Shown here piece after piece: positions 5,765 to 14,236 of a DNA stretch of 26,496 bases; position 1 is the stretch's first letter, and the number at the start of each line of letters is the position of its first letter. Source of the DNA: JAAAOH01 sp041686235. Its GTDB lineage: Bacteria > Spirochaetota > Spirochaetia > DSM-27196 > PWMO01. Made by a program: the position numbers and the translations under genes. The stretch covers positions 1 to 26,496 of the forward strand of contig JAWLED010000031.1 of NCBI GenBank assembly GCA_041686235.1, given 5' to 3'. The notes below the pieces were generated by a model, which had not been told where the DNA came from, did no database searches, and was given only the letters and a program-made list of their open reading frames with translations.

Positions 5765-7819
5765 TCAGCTCGACAACGATTCGCTGAGAATATGTCGGGT
5801 AATCGCGTAGAGCGGCGGCACCCCTTCGGTCGCTCCAAGAGGCGCGGAGAGCGAGGCTGTATGCTCGAGCGGTAGGTCGGAAACGTAGTAGAACAGGCGC
5901 GTCTGCGTTTCCTCCGGAATGACGCCGAGTTGCGCCGCCTCTACCACCTGCAGATAGTAATGAATTCCCTCCATCTCGATGCCCAAGCATCCCCAGATCC
6001 GCCGGTAAAAGCGCAACATCATGCGGTTTTGCAGCAGCGTGCCGTCCACCGTGAGCAAGGGGCCGGTGTGCACGTCGTGCCCCGGGATCCGTTTCGCAAG
6101 CCGCGCACACGCGGCAGGATCCGGGGGCGGCAGAGGCTGGAACGTGTCCGTGCTCTGCCCCACGAAGGCGTTTGGGGCAAGCACGTCGCCGCGCGAGCCG
6201 GCAAGCGCGCCGGCTTTGCCGAGAAAGTTGAGCCCGGCTAAGTTGTGCCCGAAGAGCATGAGCAGATTCTTGATGATATGGCGCGCCTGCTCGCCGAAGG
6301 CATAGTCGATGTTGACAATCAAATCCTTACTGCCGGTTTGCGGAAGCGTGATACCCGGGTCGAGCTGATGCTCGTGCAGACGCGAGACATCGATGAGTTG
6401 CGCCTGCACCCCCGTCGAGGCGGTCTCCTCGAGCCGCAGGACCCCACACCTGCGTTCCGCAGCCCTGCTCTCCTCCGCCGCCTCGGGGAAGGCGGTAAAG
6501 TAATCGCGAGCGAGCGCATAGAGCCGGTCGTAGGGGTTTTCCCACTCGAGCTCCATGTACGGGTGTTCGGTGCGCCGTGCCCACTCCTCCACTTCATCCA
6601 TATGCTCGGTAAACCATGGATTCAGGCAGTTGGTCACCGAGTGCGTATTGCTGCTGATGATGTGCACGCGCACCTCTCGAGGCAGTGCCGCCGGTTGATA
6701 TCCGAGAAGCTCTTCTGTGGCATTCCCGACCTGGTCGGTCCAGAGCTCGAGGTTCCGGCTATTGTAGTTGTTGCGCTGGCGCCGCACGTCTATGCTGAAC
6801 ATCTCTCTGTGACATGCAATTTCGTAGAGCGTTTGCACGGTCCCGGTGGGCCACACGCCCCGCAATCCGGCGACCTCCGTCTCGGTAAAACCGAGGCGAG
6901 CAAAAAGCGTATCCTGGGACTCGGTGCTGTGGTTTTCGGGGTGCTCGAGATAGTCGCGGATGAGAGACAGGGTGGCCGGCGTCTTGATCCGACCGCGAAG
7001 CTTGCGCGCCTCTACCGAATACAGGCACAGATTCGTAATGAGGTCCATGAGATCGGAGCTCCCGTTTCGAAGCAGGACCATCACCTTGCCGGGGAGCATC
7101 TCCCAGACCTCGCGACGGCGCGCCGGGGTCCGCACCATGGGAAAGAAGCGGTCGGGGTTCCGATAGCTCTCGGGGATCTCATCGATGAGCAGAAGCGCAA
7201 AGGTATGGGTAACGTTCTCCGGAAGACGCCGCACCGCGTAGCTCAGCCCGCCGAAGTCGATCTCGTTTTCGGAGCGCACCAGCGGGTGCAGCGCGGGATC
7301 GAGCTCCATGTAATACGGCAGTAACCGGTCCATACTGACGTAGCCCTGGTTCACCGCACGAACGAGCTCCACCTTGAAGCGGTCGAACGCCTCGAATATC
7401 CCCTGTTTGTCCCGCAGAATCGTTCCCAGCGCCTGGGCAAACGAGCGCGAGCGCCCCAGCAGCTCCAGGAACTGCTCGCCGGGAACGACATAGCATACCA
7501 CTCGCCCCAGCGCTCTGACCTCCAGGCGACGCGGCTCGAGAAAGAGCGCCTCTCGCTCTCCGAAGTAATGGCCCGCCTCTATGGTGCCCACGCGTCGTTC
7601 GGTACCGTCGCGGTGCTCACGCGTCTCGACGGTGCCTTCGGCGACGATAAAGACAGAGTCGTCCGACGTATCGCCTTGCTCAATGATTTGAACATTCGGC
7701 TCGTACTCCCGCCTGCTAATGTAGGGGACGAGCTCCTCTTTTTCATTCTGTGTCAGAAATCGGAACGGGATGACCTGATCGAGAACTTTTGTAATGCTTC
7801 GGCGGTCGTTACCGGACAT
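5765..7819 (-). CDS. Cyclic-nucleotide-binding protein with a nucleosidase-like C-terminal domain (DUF6909-like)
   Basis: This protein is 684 aa. The N-terminus (about 15-130) is a cNMP-binding beta-barrel with a phosphate-cassette-like segment, FGEREALFLEPRRLEV (Glu88, Arg97/98). The middle part (about 140-480) is largely helical and unrecognised. The C-terminal part (about 500-684) has features of the nucleoside phosphorylase/AMP nucleosidase superfamily: a glycine-rich stretch LNFLGKAGALAGSRGDVLAP, the GIEMEG motif (Met-Glu at 616-617, cf. ribose-binding Met-Glu) and YYVSDLP near the end. I read this as a ligand-gated nucleotide-cleaving or -sensing protein. The activity is inference, and the DUF6909 name is from memory. 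No helix-turn-helix or membrane segment is seen, so it is not a CRP-type regulator. Start: ATG 7819, 9 nt after the upstream gene's stop, with a weak ribosome site that suggests coupling. Confidence 0.75.
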   Translation of the reverse strand: MSGNDRRSITKVLDQVIPFRFLTQNEKEELVPYISRREYEPNVQIIEQGDTSDDSVFIVAEGTVETREHRDGTERRVGTIEAGHYFGEREALFLEPRRLEVRALGRVVCYVVPGEQFLELLGRSRSFAQALGTILRDKQGIFEAFDRFKVELVRAVNQGYVSMDRLLPYYMELDPALHPLVRSENEIDFGGLSYAVRRLPENVTHTFALLLIDEIPESYRNPDRFFPMVRTPARRREVWEMLPGKVMVLLRNGSSDLMDLITNLCLYSVEARKLRGRIKTPATLSLIRDYLEHPENHSTESQDTLFARLGFTETEVAGLRGVWPTGTVQTLYEIACHREMFSIDVRRQRNNYNSRNLELWTDQVGNATEELLGYQPAALPREVRVHIISSNTHSVTNCLNPWFTEHMDEVEEWARRTEHPYMELEWENPYDRLYALARDYFTAFPEAAEESRAAERRCGVLRLEETASTGVQAQLIDVSRLHEHQLDPGITLPQTGSKDLIVNIDYAFGEQARHIIKNLLMLFGHNLAGLNFLGKAGALAGSRGDVLAPNAFVGQSTDTFQPLPPPDPAACARLAKRIPGHDVHTGPLLTVDGTLLQNRMMLRFYRRIWGCLGIEMEGIHYYLQVVEAAQLGVIPEETQTRLFYYVSDLPLEHTASLSAPLGATEGVPPLYAITRHILSESLSS

Positions 7820-7828
7820 AAGACCAAC

Positions 7829-8773
7829 TTACAATGGAATGCGATACTGCGAAACCATCGACCGGAGCTTTTCGAGCGCCGCCGGATAGCTGTCGTTTCG
7901 CGTATAGGAGATCACGTGATCCTCGATCCGGCCGCGCGGCGTGTCGAACTCGGCTATGGGGTTGTCGAGGATCCCGTCAATTTCCTTCTCACTTATTCCA
8001 TGTCGCATCAAATATGCCGAGAAAGACAGCTCAGCGAGAGGTACCGATCGTGCTTCAGTGTCATAGAGGTACCCGCGGCCGTCGAGCATTTGCTCTACGG
8101 GGCTCTTGGAGAAATGCAGCACCCGGCTCACCGGGCCCTTCGTGCTCAACAGCCCTCGCTTTATGAAGCCCTCCCGCATCTTGGCGGTAAGCGAGAGAAA
8201 GTAATCATAACTCGTTCTTGTGCGAAACAGCATGACCGCGATATCCGTATTCTTGTTATTCTTATGGATGAGAGCCGGGATGTCGTAATTGACCACGTAG
8301 TAGGAGCCGACTCGCTTCACCGACTGGGCGTTTATGACCATCATATCCGGCTCGTCGACCCATTGCTCGAAGAGGTCCTCCGCGCGAATACCGAGCCGGT
8401 CGAGCGCCTCAAAAGCACCGATAATGGGGGCTTGATCGAAGTCCTCGCCGAAGTGCTGCGAAAAGCGCTCTTTCATGCGCCGGGTAAACAGCGCTTTACC
8501 GTGTACCGCAAAACTCATCTTGACGCCGTAGTGGTGCTCGACAATGTGATTTGCGGCGATGAACTCACCCGGGATATTGGCCAGGTACGCGAGATGAAGG
8601 TCGACCTTGTACTCGGGACAGTCCTCGATGACCTTCAGGACCTCTCCCTCGCCCACGACGCCGTTGGTCTCCGGGCGCATATAGACGAAGATGTCCTGGA
8701 TTTCAGGGTCCGTCTCCGGGCCCGGATAGGGGACCAATACCTGCGGCAAGGCTGTGCCCTGTGGCGACTCCAT
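7829..8773 (-). CDS. Conserved-looking hypothetical protein paired with the cNMP-binding gene
   Basis: I do not recognise this 314-aa soluble protein. There is no signal peptide, membrane span or Cys motif. It has a mixed alpha/beta appearance with an N-terminal region rich in acidic residues (ETDPEIQDIF), a central segment HIVEHHYGVKMSFAVHGKAL, and a charged C-terminus with many Arg and Tyr. Start: ATG 8773 with a strong GGAGGGGAGG region upstream. It ends with TAA 9 nt before the cNMP-binding gene, so the two are almost certainly co-transcribed and probably act together. A nucleotide-related role is only guilt by association. A near-perfect palindrome lies directly upstream of its ribosome site. 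Confidence 0.8.
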   Translation of the reverse strand: MESPQGTALPQVLVPYPGPETDPEIQDIFVYMRPETNGVVGEGEVLKVIEDCPEYKVDLHLAYLANIPGEFIAANHIVEHHYGVKMSFAVHGKALFTRRMKERFSQHFGEDFDQAPIIGAFEALDRLGIRAEDLFEQWVDEPDMMVINAQSVKRVGSYYVVNYDIPALIHKNNKNTDIAVMLFRTRTSYDYFLSLTAKMREGFIKRGLLSTKGPVSRVLHFSKSPVEQMLDGRGYLYDTEARSVPLAELSFSAYLMRHGISEKEIDGILDNPIAEFDTPRGRIEDHVISYTRNDSYPAALEKLRSMVSQYRIPL

Positions 8774-8790
8774 ACTCGCTGCCTCCCCTC

Positions 8791-8812
8791 CGCAGTTGCA
8801 ATTGCGACTGCG
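8791..8812. promoter_or_regulatory. 22-bp near-perfect palindrome between pheT and the hypothetical gene
   Basis: CGCAGTTGCAA is followed by TTGCGACTGCG, an inverted repeat with a single G-T mismatch and no loop. It abuts the purine-rich ribosome site of the gene starting at 8773. It could be an operator for a dimeric regulator or an mRNA hairpin masking translation or ending pheT transcription. No T tract follows on the - strand. Confidence 0.6.
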
Positions 8813-8822
8813 GCCGCGACGA

Positions 8823-8846
8823 TAAACGGTTTACGGGGCTAGTATC
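8823..8846 (-). promoter_or_regulatory. Small inverted repeat and possible -10 box downstream of pheT
   Basis: The perfect inverted repeat TAAAC-G-GTTTA (8823-8833) and GATACT on the - strand (8846-8841) lie in the 79-bp space between pheT and the hypothetical gene. Together with the adjacent palindrome they hint at a separate promoter for the two downstream genes. No clear -35 element is visible. Confidence 0.3.
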
Positions 8847-8852
8847 GCACCG

Positions 8853-10565
8853 TCAGCGCAGGACGTCCAGGTCGATTTCTCCCCCGGAGCACGGAACCTG
8901 GATGCCCCAATTCTCGAGCACCTGTGGGTGCACCTCGCCGAGAATGCCCACGTGCGTTCCCTCCACCACGAGCGCCGCGGTCCTTCCGGCAATGAAGCGC
9001 GGATCTTCTATCTCCTGCAGCTCGTGGGAAAAACCAAGATAGTACAGCAGCGCGGTCACATGAGCGTTGATTACGTTGAAGTCGGTCGCGGACTCGGCAC
9101 TGAGAAAACCGAGCGCATTGATGGTGCGTGAGCCGTAGTTTTGCGAGGCGTCCTGACGCACGATTTTGCCGACCTCGAAGATGAGGTGCGGATACGAGGC
9201 ATTGCCCGAGACACTTTCTGCGGACAATAAATGAGGCAGAATGGAGTGGCGAACGAATTCGTGGTTTTCCGAGAGCGGGTTGCTCACCTTCACGAACTCA
9301 TCGAGAATCTTCTCGCGCTCGGCCTCGGGGTACATGCGTTCGACGAACTCCACGTAGGAGCCGAGATAGTTGAAGATCATTTCCTGGTAGCCAAGGCCCA
9401 CCATGAGGTCCTTCACTCGCCGCGCGAAGGTCTCTGCATCGCTCAACCTTCCGACCGTATACTCAGAAGGCGTCGCCGGCTCGAAGTGGTCCATGCCGAA
9501 GCCCATCATGACATCTTCCATGACGTCGACCGCGTGGAGGAAATCGTTTCGATACGGCGGCGGGTAGGCGGTAATGGTCTCGCCTTCGGCTGTGGCCTCC
9601 ACCCCCATTCGCCCCAGGCTCTCCCGCGCCTCGTCGGCGGTAATCGAGACACCGAGCAACTTACTCGCATAGGAGGTCTCCATCGTCTGCGGCGTCTGAA
9701 AGTAGTACGGGGTTACGATTTCGCGGCCGAGCGGCGTGTCGTAGGGATAGACGATGCGCACCGGGAGCACGCGATAGCCTTGATCGGCGAGATCGCAGGC
9801 CACGATGGAGCAGGCAAGGAGGAGCTGATCCATATTCGTTCCGGTCATCTCGACAAAGAGCTGCCAATCGCCCTCCTGCACGTCTCCGATGTAGGCACTG
9901 TTGATGATGGGCGGAAAGCTCAACGCCTCGCCGCGATCGTCGGTGAGAAAGGGCATGCGATCGAACTGTGCCACCGCGGAGCCGAACTCCTGTCCCTTGG
10001 GATGTTCGGACAGGATCTGCCGCAGGCTCATCTCGCCTTCTGCGCCGAGGGGCGCAAAGCGCGTCTTATCCGGGTCGGCGGCAACGTAGTGGACGGGGTA
10101 CTTCATCCGGGACGAACGATAGACACCCATCGCGATCGCCTTTCGCTTCTGGCCGAAGTTCCAGGTAAGCTTCTCCTGCGTCTGGATGATGTCGGCGAGC
10201 CCGGCTTCGTCTATGTGCTTCCCCGAAACCGCAAAGGCGGCTATGTAGGGACGTGTCGACTCGAGCTGCGGGTCGACGAGCACACGCCGCTCTTGCGGGT
10301 CCTTGGTCTCTCCCTCGCTCGAGAAGAAATCGTAGGAAGGGAGCTCTCCCCGGCGATAGACGCGCAACTGTCTTGCAAGGCCGGCCGCCGACCACAAGTC
10401 CGGGCGGTTCGTATCATTTAGCTCGAACTTCGTGATCCCGTTTTCGTCGGTTTCCGCGTCCAGCTCAGCCTTGGCCACGGTGAGCAACTGCTCGAGGCTC
10501 TCTTGGTCGAGGCGTGTTCCGAGGTACTCGAAAAACGCCGATTCGTAGACGTCGATCTTCGGCAT
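8853..10565 (-). CDS. pheT: Phenylalanyl-tRNA synthetase beta subunit, archaeal/eukaryotic type
   Basis: This is the non-catalytic editing and tRNA-binding subunit of the (alpha-beta)2 PheRS. At 570 aa it matches the short archaeal/eukaryotic form, not the ~800-aa bacterial form with an N-terminal tRNA-binding domain. Visible landmarks are FELNDTNRPDLWSAAGLARQ (about 47-66, start of the B3/B4 region) and LGEVHPQVLENWGI near the C-terminus. Start: ATG 10565 with AAGGAG about 8 nt upstream inside the end of pheS. Only 3 nt separate the pheS stop and this start. Spirochaetes are a known bacterial exception carrying this genre of PheRS, so the form is informative about lineage. Confidence 0.95.
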   Translation of the reverse strand: MPKIDVYESAFFEYLGTRLDQESLEQLLTVAKAELDAETDENGITKFELNDTNRPDLWSAAGLARQLRVYRRGELPSYDFFSSEGETKDPQERRVLVDPQLESTRPYIAAFAVSGKHIDEAGLADIIQTQEKLTWNFGQKRKAIAMGVYRSSRMKYPVHYVAADPDKTRFAPLGAEGEMSLRQILSEHPKGQEFGSAVAQFDRMPFLTDDRGEALSFPPIINSAYIGDVQEGDWQLFVEMTGTNMDQLLLACSIVACDLADQGYRVLPVRIVYPYDTPLGREIVTPYYFQTPQTMETSYASKLLGVSITADEARESLGRMGVEATAEGETITAYPPPYRNDFLHAVDVMEDVMMGFGMDHFEPATPSEYTVGRLSDAETFARRVKDLMVGLGYQEMIFNYLGSYVEFVERMYPEAEREKILDEFVKVSNPLSENHEFVRHSILPHLLSAESVSGNASYPHLIFEVGKIVRQDASQNYGSRTINALGFLSAESATDFNVINAHVTALLYYLGFSHELQEIEDPRFIAGRTAALVVEGTHVGILGEVHPQVLENWGIQVPCSGGEIDLDVLR

Positions 10566-10568
10566 TTC

Positions 10569-12119
10569 TTAGCTCCTTCGCCTCAGGCGCACCCGTTCTA
10601 TGTCGTTGGAGAAGAGCTCGCGCAGGTCGTCGAGACCGAGGTGCATGAGCGCCATGCGGTCGATACCGAGCCCCCATGCAAGTACCGGAACGTGCACTCC
10701 CAGCGGTTCGGTAACCTCCGGGCGGAAGATGCCCGAGCCACCGAGCTCGAACCACCCGAGCACCGGATGCTTGATATGCACTTCGACCGACGGCTCTGTG
10801 AAGGGGAAATACCCGGGAACGTATTTTACGTCCTGGGCGCCGGCAACCTCCACGGCAAACATCTTGAGAAAGCCCAAAAGGGTGCGCAGATTGACCTCTT
10901 CGCCGAGAACGATGCCCTCCGTCTGGTAGAAGTCGGACAGGTGGGTGGCGTCGATCTGGTCGTTTCGAAAACACCGCACTACACCGAAGTACTTGCCGGG
11001 CACGTTGGCGTGGGGCAGTTGTTTGGCCGACAGGACGGTACCCTGACTGCGCAGGATAAGGCGCCGGGTAAAATCGCGGTCGAAGGGGTATCTCCACCCG
11101 AGGCTCCCGGTCTTCCACCCGTCCTCGTGGGTCTGCGCGACCTGGCTCAGATAGGGCTCCTCGATCTCTTTTGCGTGGCGCGGCTGGTCCACGTAGTAGA
11201 CGTCGTGAATGTCGCGTGCGGCGTGGAACTGGGGCATAAACAGCGCGTCGGAGTTCCAGAACTCCGTCTCCACGAGCGGCCCGTCAAACTCTTCGAAGCC
11301 GAGCGAGGTCAGCTTGTCTTTGACCTGCTCCAGGTATTCCCCGTAGGGGTTTCGCCGCCCGGGGAGAACCCGCGCGGCCGGGATTTGAATGTTGTAGGGG
11401 CGGAAGTTGTGATGCCGCCAGGCGCCCGAGCGCAGCATCTCCGGGGTGAGCGCACCGACCTCTTCGCCGCTGATTCCCGCTTCCTGCAAGCGCTTCTTGG
11501 CGTCGAGCCCGGCTTTGTTGAGTTGAAAAAACACCGCCTCGTGCTCCGACGCGCGAAAGACGGTGCTCGAGGCACCGCGTTTCTTACTGACGCTCTGGAT
11601 GGTCTCCTGCTCGGCCTGTGAGAGCTCGCTCTCGGCAAGGCTCCCCGTGGCTGCGGCCCGGTCGATGAGCGCCCGCACGGTGCTCACGCTTTGGGGGAGC
11701 TTTGCTTCGTCGCCGACGACGACCCGCTTCTCCTCGTCCATCGCGAGCACGCCGGCCTTCGAAAGCGCGCCATATGCCGATCCGGTTTCTTTGTTCTCGA
11801 GCGACAGCGCCTCGGATATCTCCGGCATGCGCATTGGCCCACGCTCGCGAACGAGAGAGACAATTCGCTCCTCGGGGGTACCGTTCGCCGCATAGCGCTC
11901 CCCCAACTCGGTGAGCTCATAGGTCACCGAGTGCTCACGTCGTACCTCGCTTACCAATTCTTTTGCGGCAAGCCAGCTCAGCGCCTGGTTGGCCTGCCCG
12001 GTGTTGAACCCGAGCGTTTGCACGAGCCGTCCGGCATCGAACTCGTCGTTACCCTCGAAGTGCAGCAGCACCCGGACTTCGAGCGGATGGAGGTTCTTTG
12101 CGATGTCTGCGCGTTCCAT
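10569..12119 (-). CDS. pheS: Phenylalanyl-tRNA synthetase alpha subunit, archaeal/eukaryotic type
   Basis: This catalytic subunit charges tRNA-Phe. At 516 aa it is longer than the ~340-aa bacterial alpha subunit because of N-terminal winged-helix-like domains (about 1-150, e.g. ELTELGERYA and MRMPEISEAL) typical of archaeal/eukaryotic PheRS. The class II catalytic core follows: FWNSDALFMPQFHAARD, the motif 2 region VRCFRNDQIDATHLSDFYQ, FELGGSGIFRPEV, and motif 3 AWGLGIDRMAL. Start: ATG 12119 with AGGAG beginning right at the fabF stop, 10 nt gap. It is co-transcribed with fabDGF and pheT. Confidence 0.96.
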   Translation of the reverse strand: MERADIAKNLHPLEVRVLLHFEGNDEFDAGRLVQTLGFNTGQANQALSWLAAKELVSEVRREHSVTYELTELGERYAANGTPEERIVSLVRERGPMRMPEISEALSLENKETGSAYGALSKAGVLAMDEEKRVVVGDEAKLPQSVSTVRALIDRAAATGSLAESELSQAEQETIQSVSKKRGASSTVFRASEHEAVFFQLNKAGLDAKKRLQEAGISGEEVGALTPEMLRSGAWRHHNFRPYNIQIPAARVLPGRRNPYGEYLEQVKDKLTSLGFEEFDGPLVETEFWNSDALFMPQFHAARDIHDVYYVDQPRHAKEIEEPYLSQVAQTHEDGWKTGSLGWRYPFDRDFTRRLILRSQGTVLSAKQLPHANVPGKYFGVVRCFRNDQIDATHLSDFYQTEGIVLGEEVNLRTLLGFLKMFAVEVAGAQDVKYVPGYFPFTEPSVEVHIKHPVLGWFELGGSGIFRPEVTEPLGVHVPVLAWGLGIDRMALMHLGLDDLRELFSNDIERVRLRRRS

Positions 12120-12129
12120 AGCGGGACTC

Positions 12130-13374
12130 CTATGCGACGAACTTCTTCAGTATGAGGATGCCGTTGTGCCCGCCAAACCCGAGACTATTGGACATGACCG
12201 CATTCACGCGCCCCGACCGGCCCTCGTTGGGCACGTAGTCGAGGTCGCACTCGGGGTCCGGGTTCTCGAGATTGATCGTCGGCGGCAGGTATTGGTCGCG
12301 TATGGCGAGGGCACTGATGATTGCTTCCAAACCGCCGGCGGCGCCGATCATGTGTCCGTGCATCGACTTTGTCGAGGAGGCGGCAAGCTTGTAGGCGTGC
12401 TCACCAAAGACCTCTTTAATGACCTTCGTTTCCACCGGATCGTTAACGCGGGTCGAGGTGCCGTGAGCGTTGATGTAGTCGATGCTTTCCGGCTCCAAAC
12501 CGGCCTCGTCGAGTGCCAGGCGCATCGCCTTCTTCGCGCCGGTTCCCTCCGGATGCGGCGAGGTGCGGTGGTAGGCGTCGCAGGTGGAGGCCGTACCGGC
12601 AAGCTCGGCATAGATGCGTGCGCCCCTCGACAGCGCGTGCTCCATCTCTTCGAGAATGAGAATGCCGGCCCCTTCGCCGATGACAAATCCGTCGCGGTCG
12701 GCGTCGAAGGGCCGCGAGGCCCGTTCCGGCTCATCGTTGTATTTGGTGCTCAGCGCCTGCAGGACGTTGAACCCGGCAACCCCCAGCTGGGTAATGCACG
12801 CCTCCACGCCCCCGGAAATCGCCACCTGGCCGTAGCCGTCGCGTATCCACCTGGCGGCGGAGGTCATTGCATCCGCACCTGAGGCACAGGCGGTGGTAAG
12901 TGCGTAGACCGGCCCTTGGGCGTTGGTGAGGATGGCCACGTTTGCCGGGCCTTCGTTGGTAATGAGCTTCGGGATGGTCAGCGGCGGGACGCGCTGCGGC
13001 CCCTTCTCGAAGAGGGCTTTGTAGGAATCCTCGGTGGTTTGGAATCCGCCTACGCCCACACCGAGAATGACCGCAAGCCGTTCCGGATCGATCCCGCTCG
13101 TATCGAGATTCGCATCTTCGAGCGCCGTCAAGCTCGCCGCGCTTGCAAACTGCGAGAAGACGTCCATCTTCCGCGCCTCTTTGCGGTCCATGTAGTCCGC
13201 CGGTTTGAAGTCCTTTACCTCGGCGGCAATCTTGGACTGAAAATCGCCGGCGTCGAAGCGGGTGATCGGCCCGATACCGCTCGTTCCGCTGCGAATGTTG
13301 GCCCAAATCTCGTCAATGCTGTTACCGATCGGGCTCATAGCGCCAAGACCGGTGATAACTACTCTCTTTGGCAT
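12130..13374 (-). CDS. fabF: 3-oxoacyl-[acyl-carrier-protein] synthase II
   Basis: This 414-aa cytoplasmic elongating ketosynthase of type II fatty acid synthesis condenses malonyl-ACP with acyl-ACP. Catalytic residues are visible: Cys163 in TTACASGADA, His304 in NAHGTSTRVND, Lys336 and His341 in KSMHGHMIGAAGG. I use ATG 13374 (MPKRVVITGLG) with GAGGAAA upstream; an in-frame upstream ATG at 13452 would add 26 residues read from the fabG end and has no family support. It lies 22 nt after fabG. The acpP gene that often sits between fabG and fabF is absent. Confidence 0.96.
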   Translation of the reverse strand: MPKRVVITGLGAMSPIGNSIDEIWANIRSGTSGIGPITRFDAGDFQSKIAAEVKDFKPADYMDRKEARKMDVFSQFASAASLTALEDANLDTSGIDPERLAVILGVGVGGFQTTEDSYKALFEKGPQRVPPLTIPKLITNEGPANVAILTNAQGPVYALTTACASGADAMTSAARWIRDGYGQVAISGGVEACITQLGVAGFNVLQALSTKYNDEPERASRPFDADRDGFVIGEGAGILILEEMEHALSRGARIYAELAGTASTCDAYHRTSPHPEGTGAKKAMRLALDEAGLEPESIDYINAHGTSTRVNDPVETKVIKEVFGEHAYKLAASSTKSMHGHMIGAAGGLEAIISALAIRDQYLPPTINLENPDPECDLDYVPNEGRSGRVNAVMSNSLGFGGHNGILILKKFVA

Positions 13375-13396
13375 GGTGTTTCCTCGTGCGCCGGCA

Positions 13397-14140
13397 TTAC
13401 ATTCCCGCCCCGCCGGAAACGCGAATGACCTGCCCGGTGACGTACCCCGCAAGATCGGATGCGAGGAACATGATCACATTGGCAATGTCTTCCGGCTCAC
13501 CGACGCGGCCCATGGGAATCTGATCTATTAGTGTCTGTTTTTGTTCCGCAGTCAACTTCTCGGTCATTTCCGTCTCGACGTAGCCGGGGGCTACCGCATT
13601 TACTCGAACGTTGCGCCCGGCAATCTCGCGGGCCAAGCTCTTGGTAAAGCCGATGAGTCCCGCCTTGGAGGCGGCGTAGTTCGACTGACCGGCGTTACCC
13701 ACGAGCCCCACAATGGAGGTGACGTTGATGATGGCACCCTTGCGCCGCCGGATCATGCTGCGGCTCACCACCTTCGAGATGTAGAAGGCGCTGGTGAGGT
13801 TGATGTTGATCACGTCCTGCCAGTCCTCGGCGGACATCCGCATGACCAGGCCGTCCCGTGCGATACCGGCGTTGTTTACGAGGATGTCGATGCCTCCGCT
13901 CTCCTCGAGGATCTCGTTTACCGTCGCGCTTATGGTTTGCTCGTCGGCGACGTTTCCCTCTTTGTACACGACCTCCACGCCGTGCTCGGCGGCAATCTGC
14001 TTGTACTCCTCGAGGTGATCCCCCGGTTTGCGGCTAATGTAGTATACCGACGCACCGTTTCGCAGAAAGGTCGTAACGATCCCCCGTCCAATCCCTTTCG
14101 ATCCGCCGGTAACGAGCGCCGTTTTTCCCTTAATTAACAC
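13397..14140 (-). CDS. fabG: 3-oxoacyl-[acyl-carrier-protein] reductase
   Basis: This 247-aa NADPH-dependent short-chain dehydrogenase reduces 3-oxoacyl-ACP in fatty acid elongation. The Rossmann motif is TGGSKGIGRG (11-20), followed by NNAG (89-92). The catalytic tetrad is Asn114, Ser142, Tyr155 and Lys159 (NYAASKAG). The C-terminus GYVTGQVIRVSGGAGM is typical of FabG. Start: GTG 14140 with GAGGAG about 7 nt upstream. It lies 96 nt after fabD, and I see no acpP or other gene in that gap. Confidence 0.96.
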   Translation of the reverse strand: MLIKGKTALVTGGSKGIGRGIVTTFLRNGASVYYISRKPGDHLEEYKQIAAEHGVEVVYKEGNVADEQTISATVNEILEESGGIDILVNNAGIARDGLVMRMSAEDWQDVININLTSAFYISKVVSRSMIRRRKGAIINVTSIVGLVGNAGQSNYAASKAGLIGFTKSLAREIAGRNVRVNAVAPGYVETEMTEKLTAEQKQTLIDQIPMGRVGEPEDIANVIMFLASDLAGYVTGQVIRVSGGAGM

Positions 14141-14236
14141 AGCTTGCTCCTCTCGGTGCGTCCATCTGTGTGACGCCGTGCTCTCGGTTGCCTCTACAAC
14201 GTGGCATTCGCATTCGAATTCGCTTTTGCTTGCCCA

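Noticed and set aside
6245..8842. Long + strand open frames (359 and 424 codons) opposite the cNMP-binding and hypothetical genes
   Set aside because: They have no recognisable domains or ribosome sites and mirror the codon pattern of the - strand genes.
9231..11621. Long + strand frames opposite pheT and pheS
   Set aside because: They are shadows of two well supported synthetase genes, with no family features.
14141..14236. Possible acpP between fabD and fabG
   Set aside because: The 96-bp gap is too short, and no Asp-Ser-Leu phosphopantetheine motif is present in any frame.
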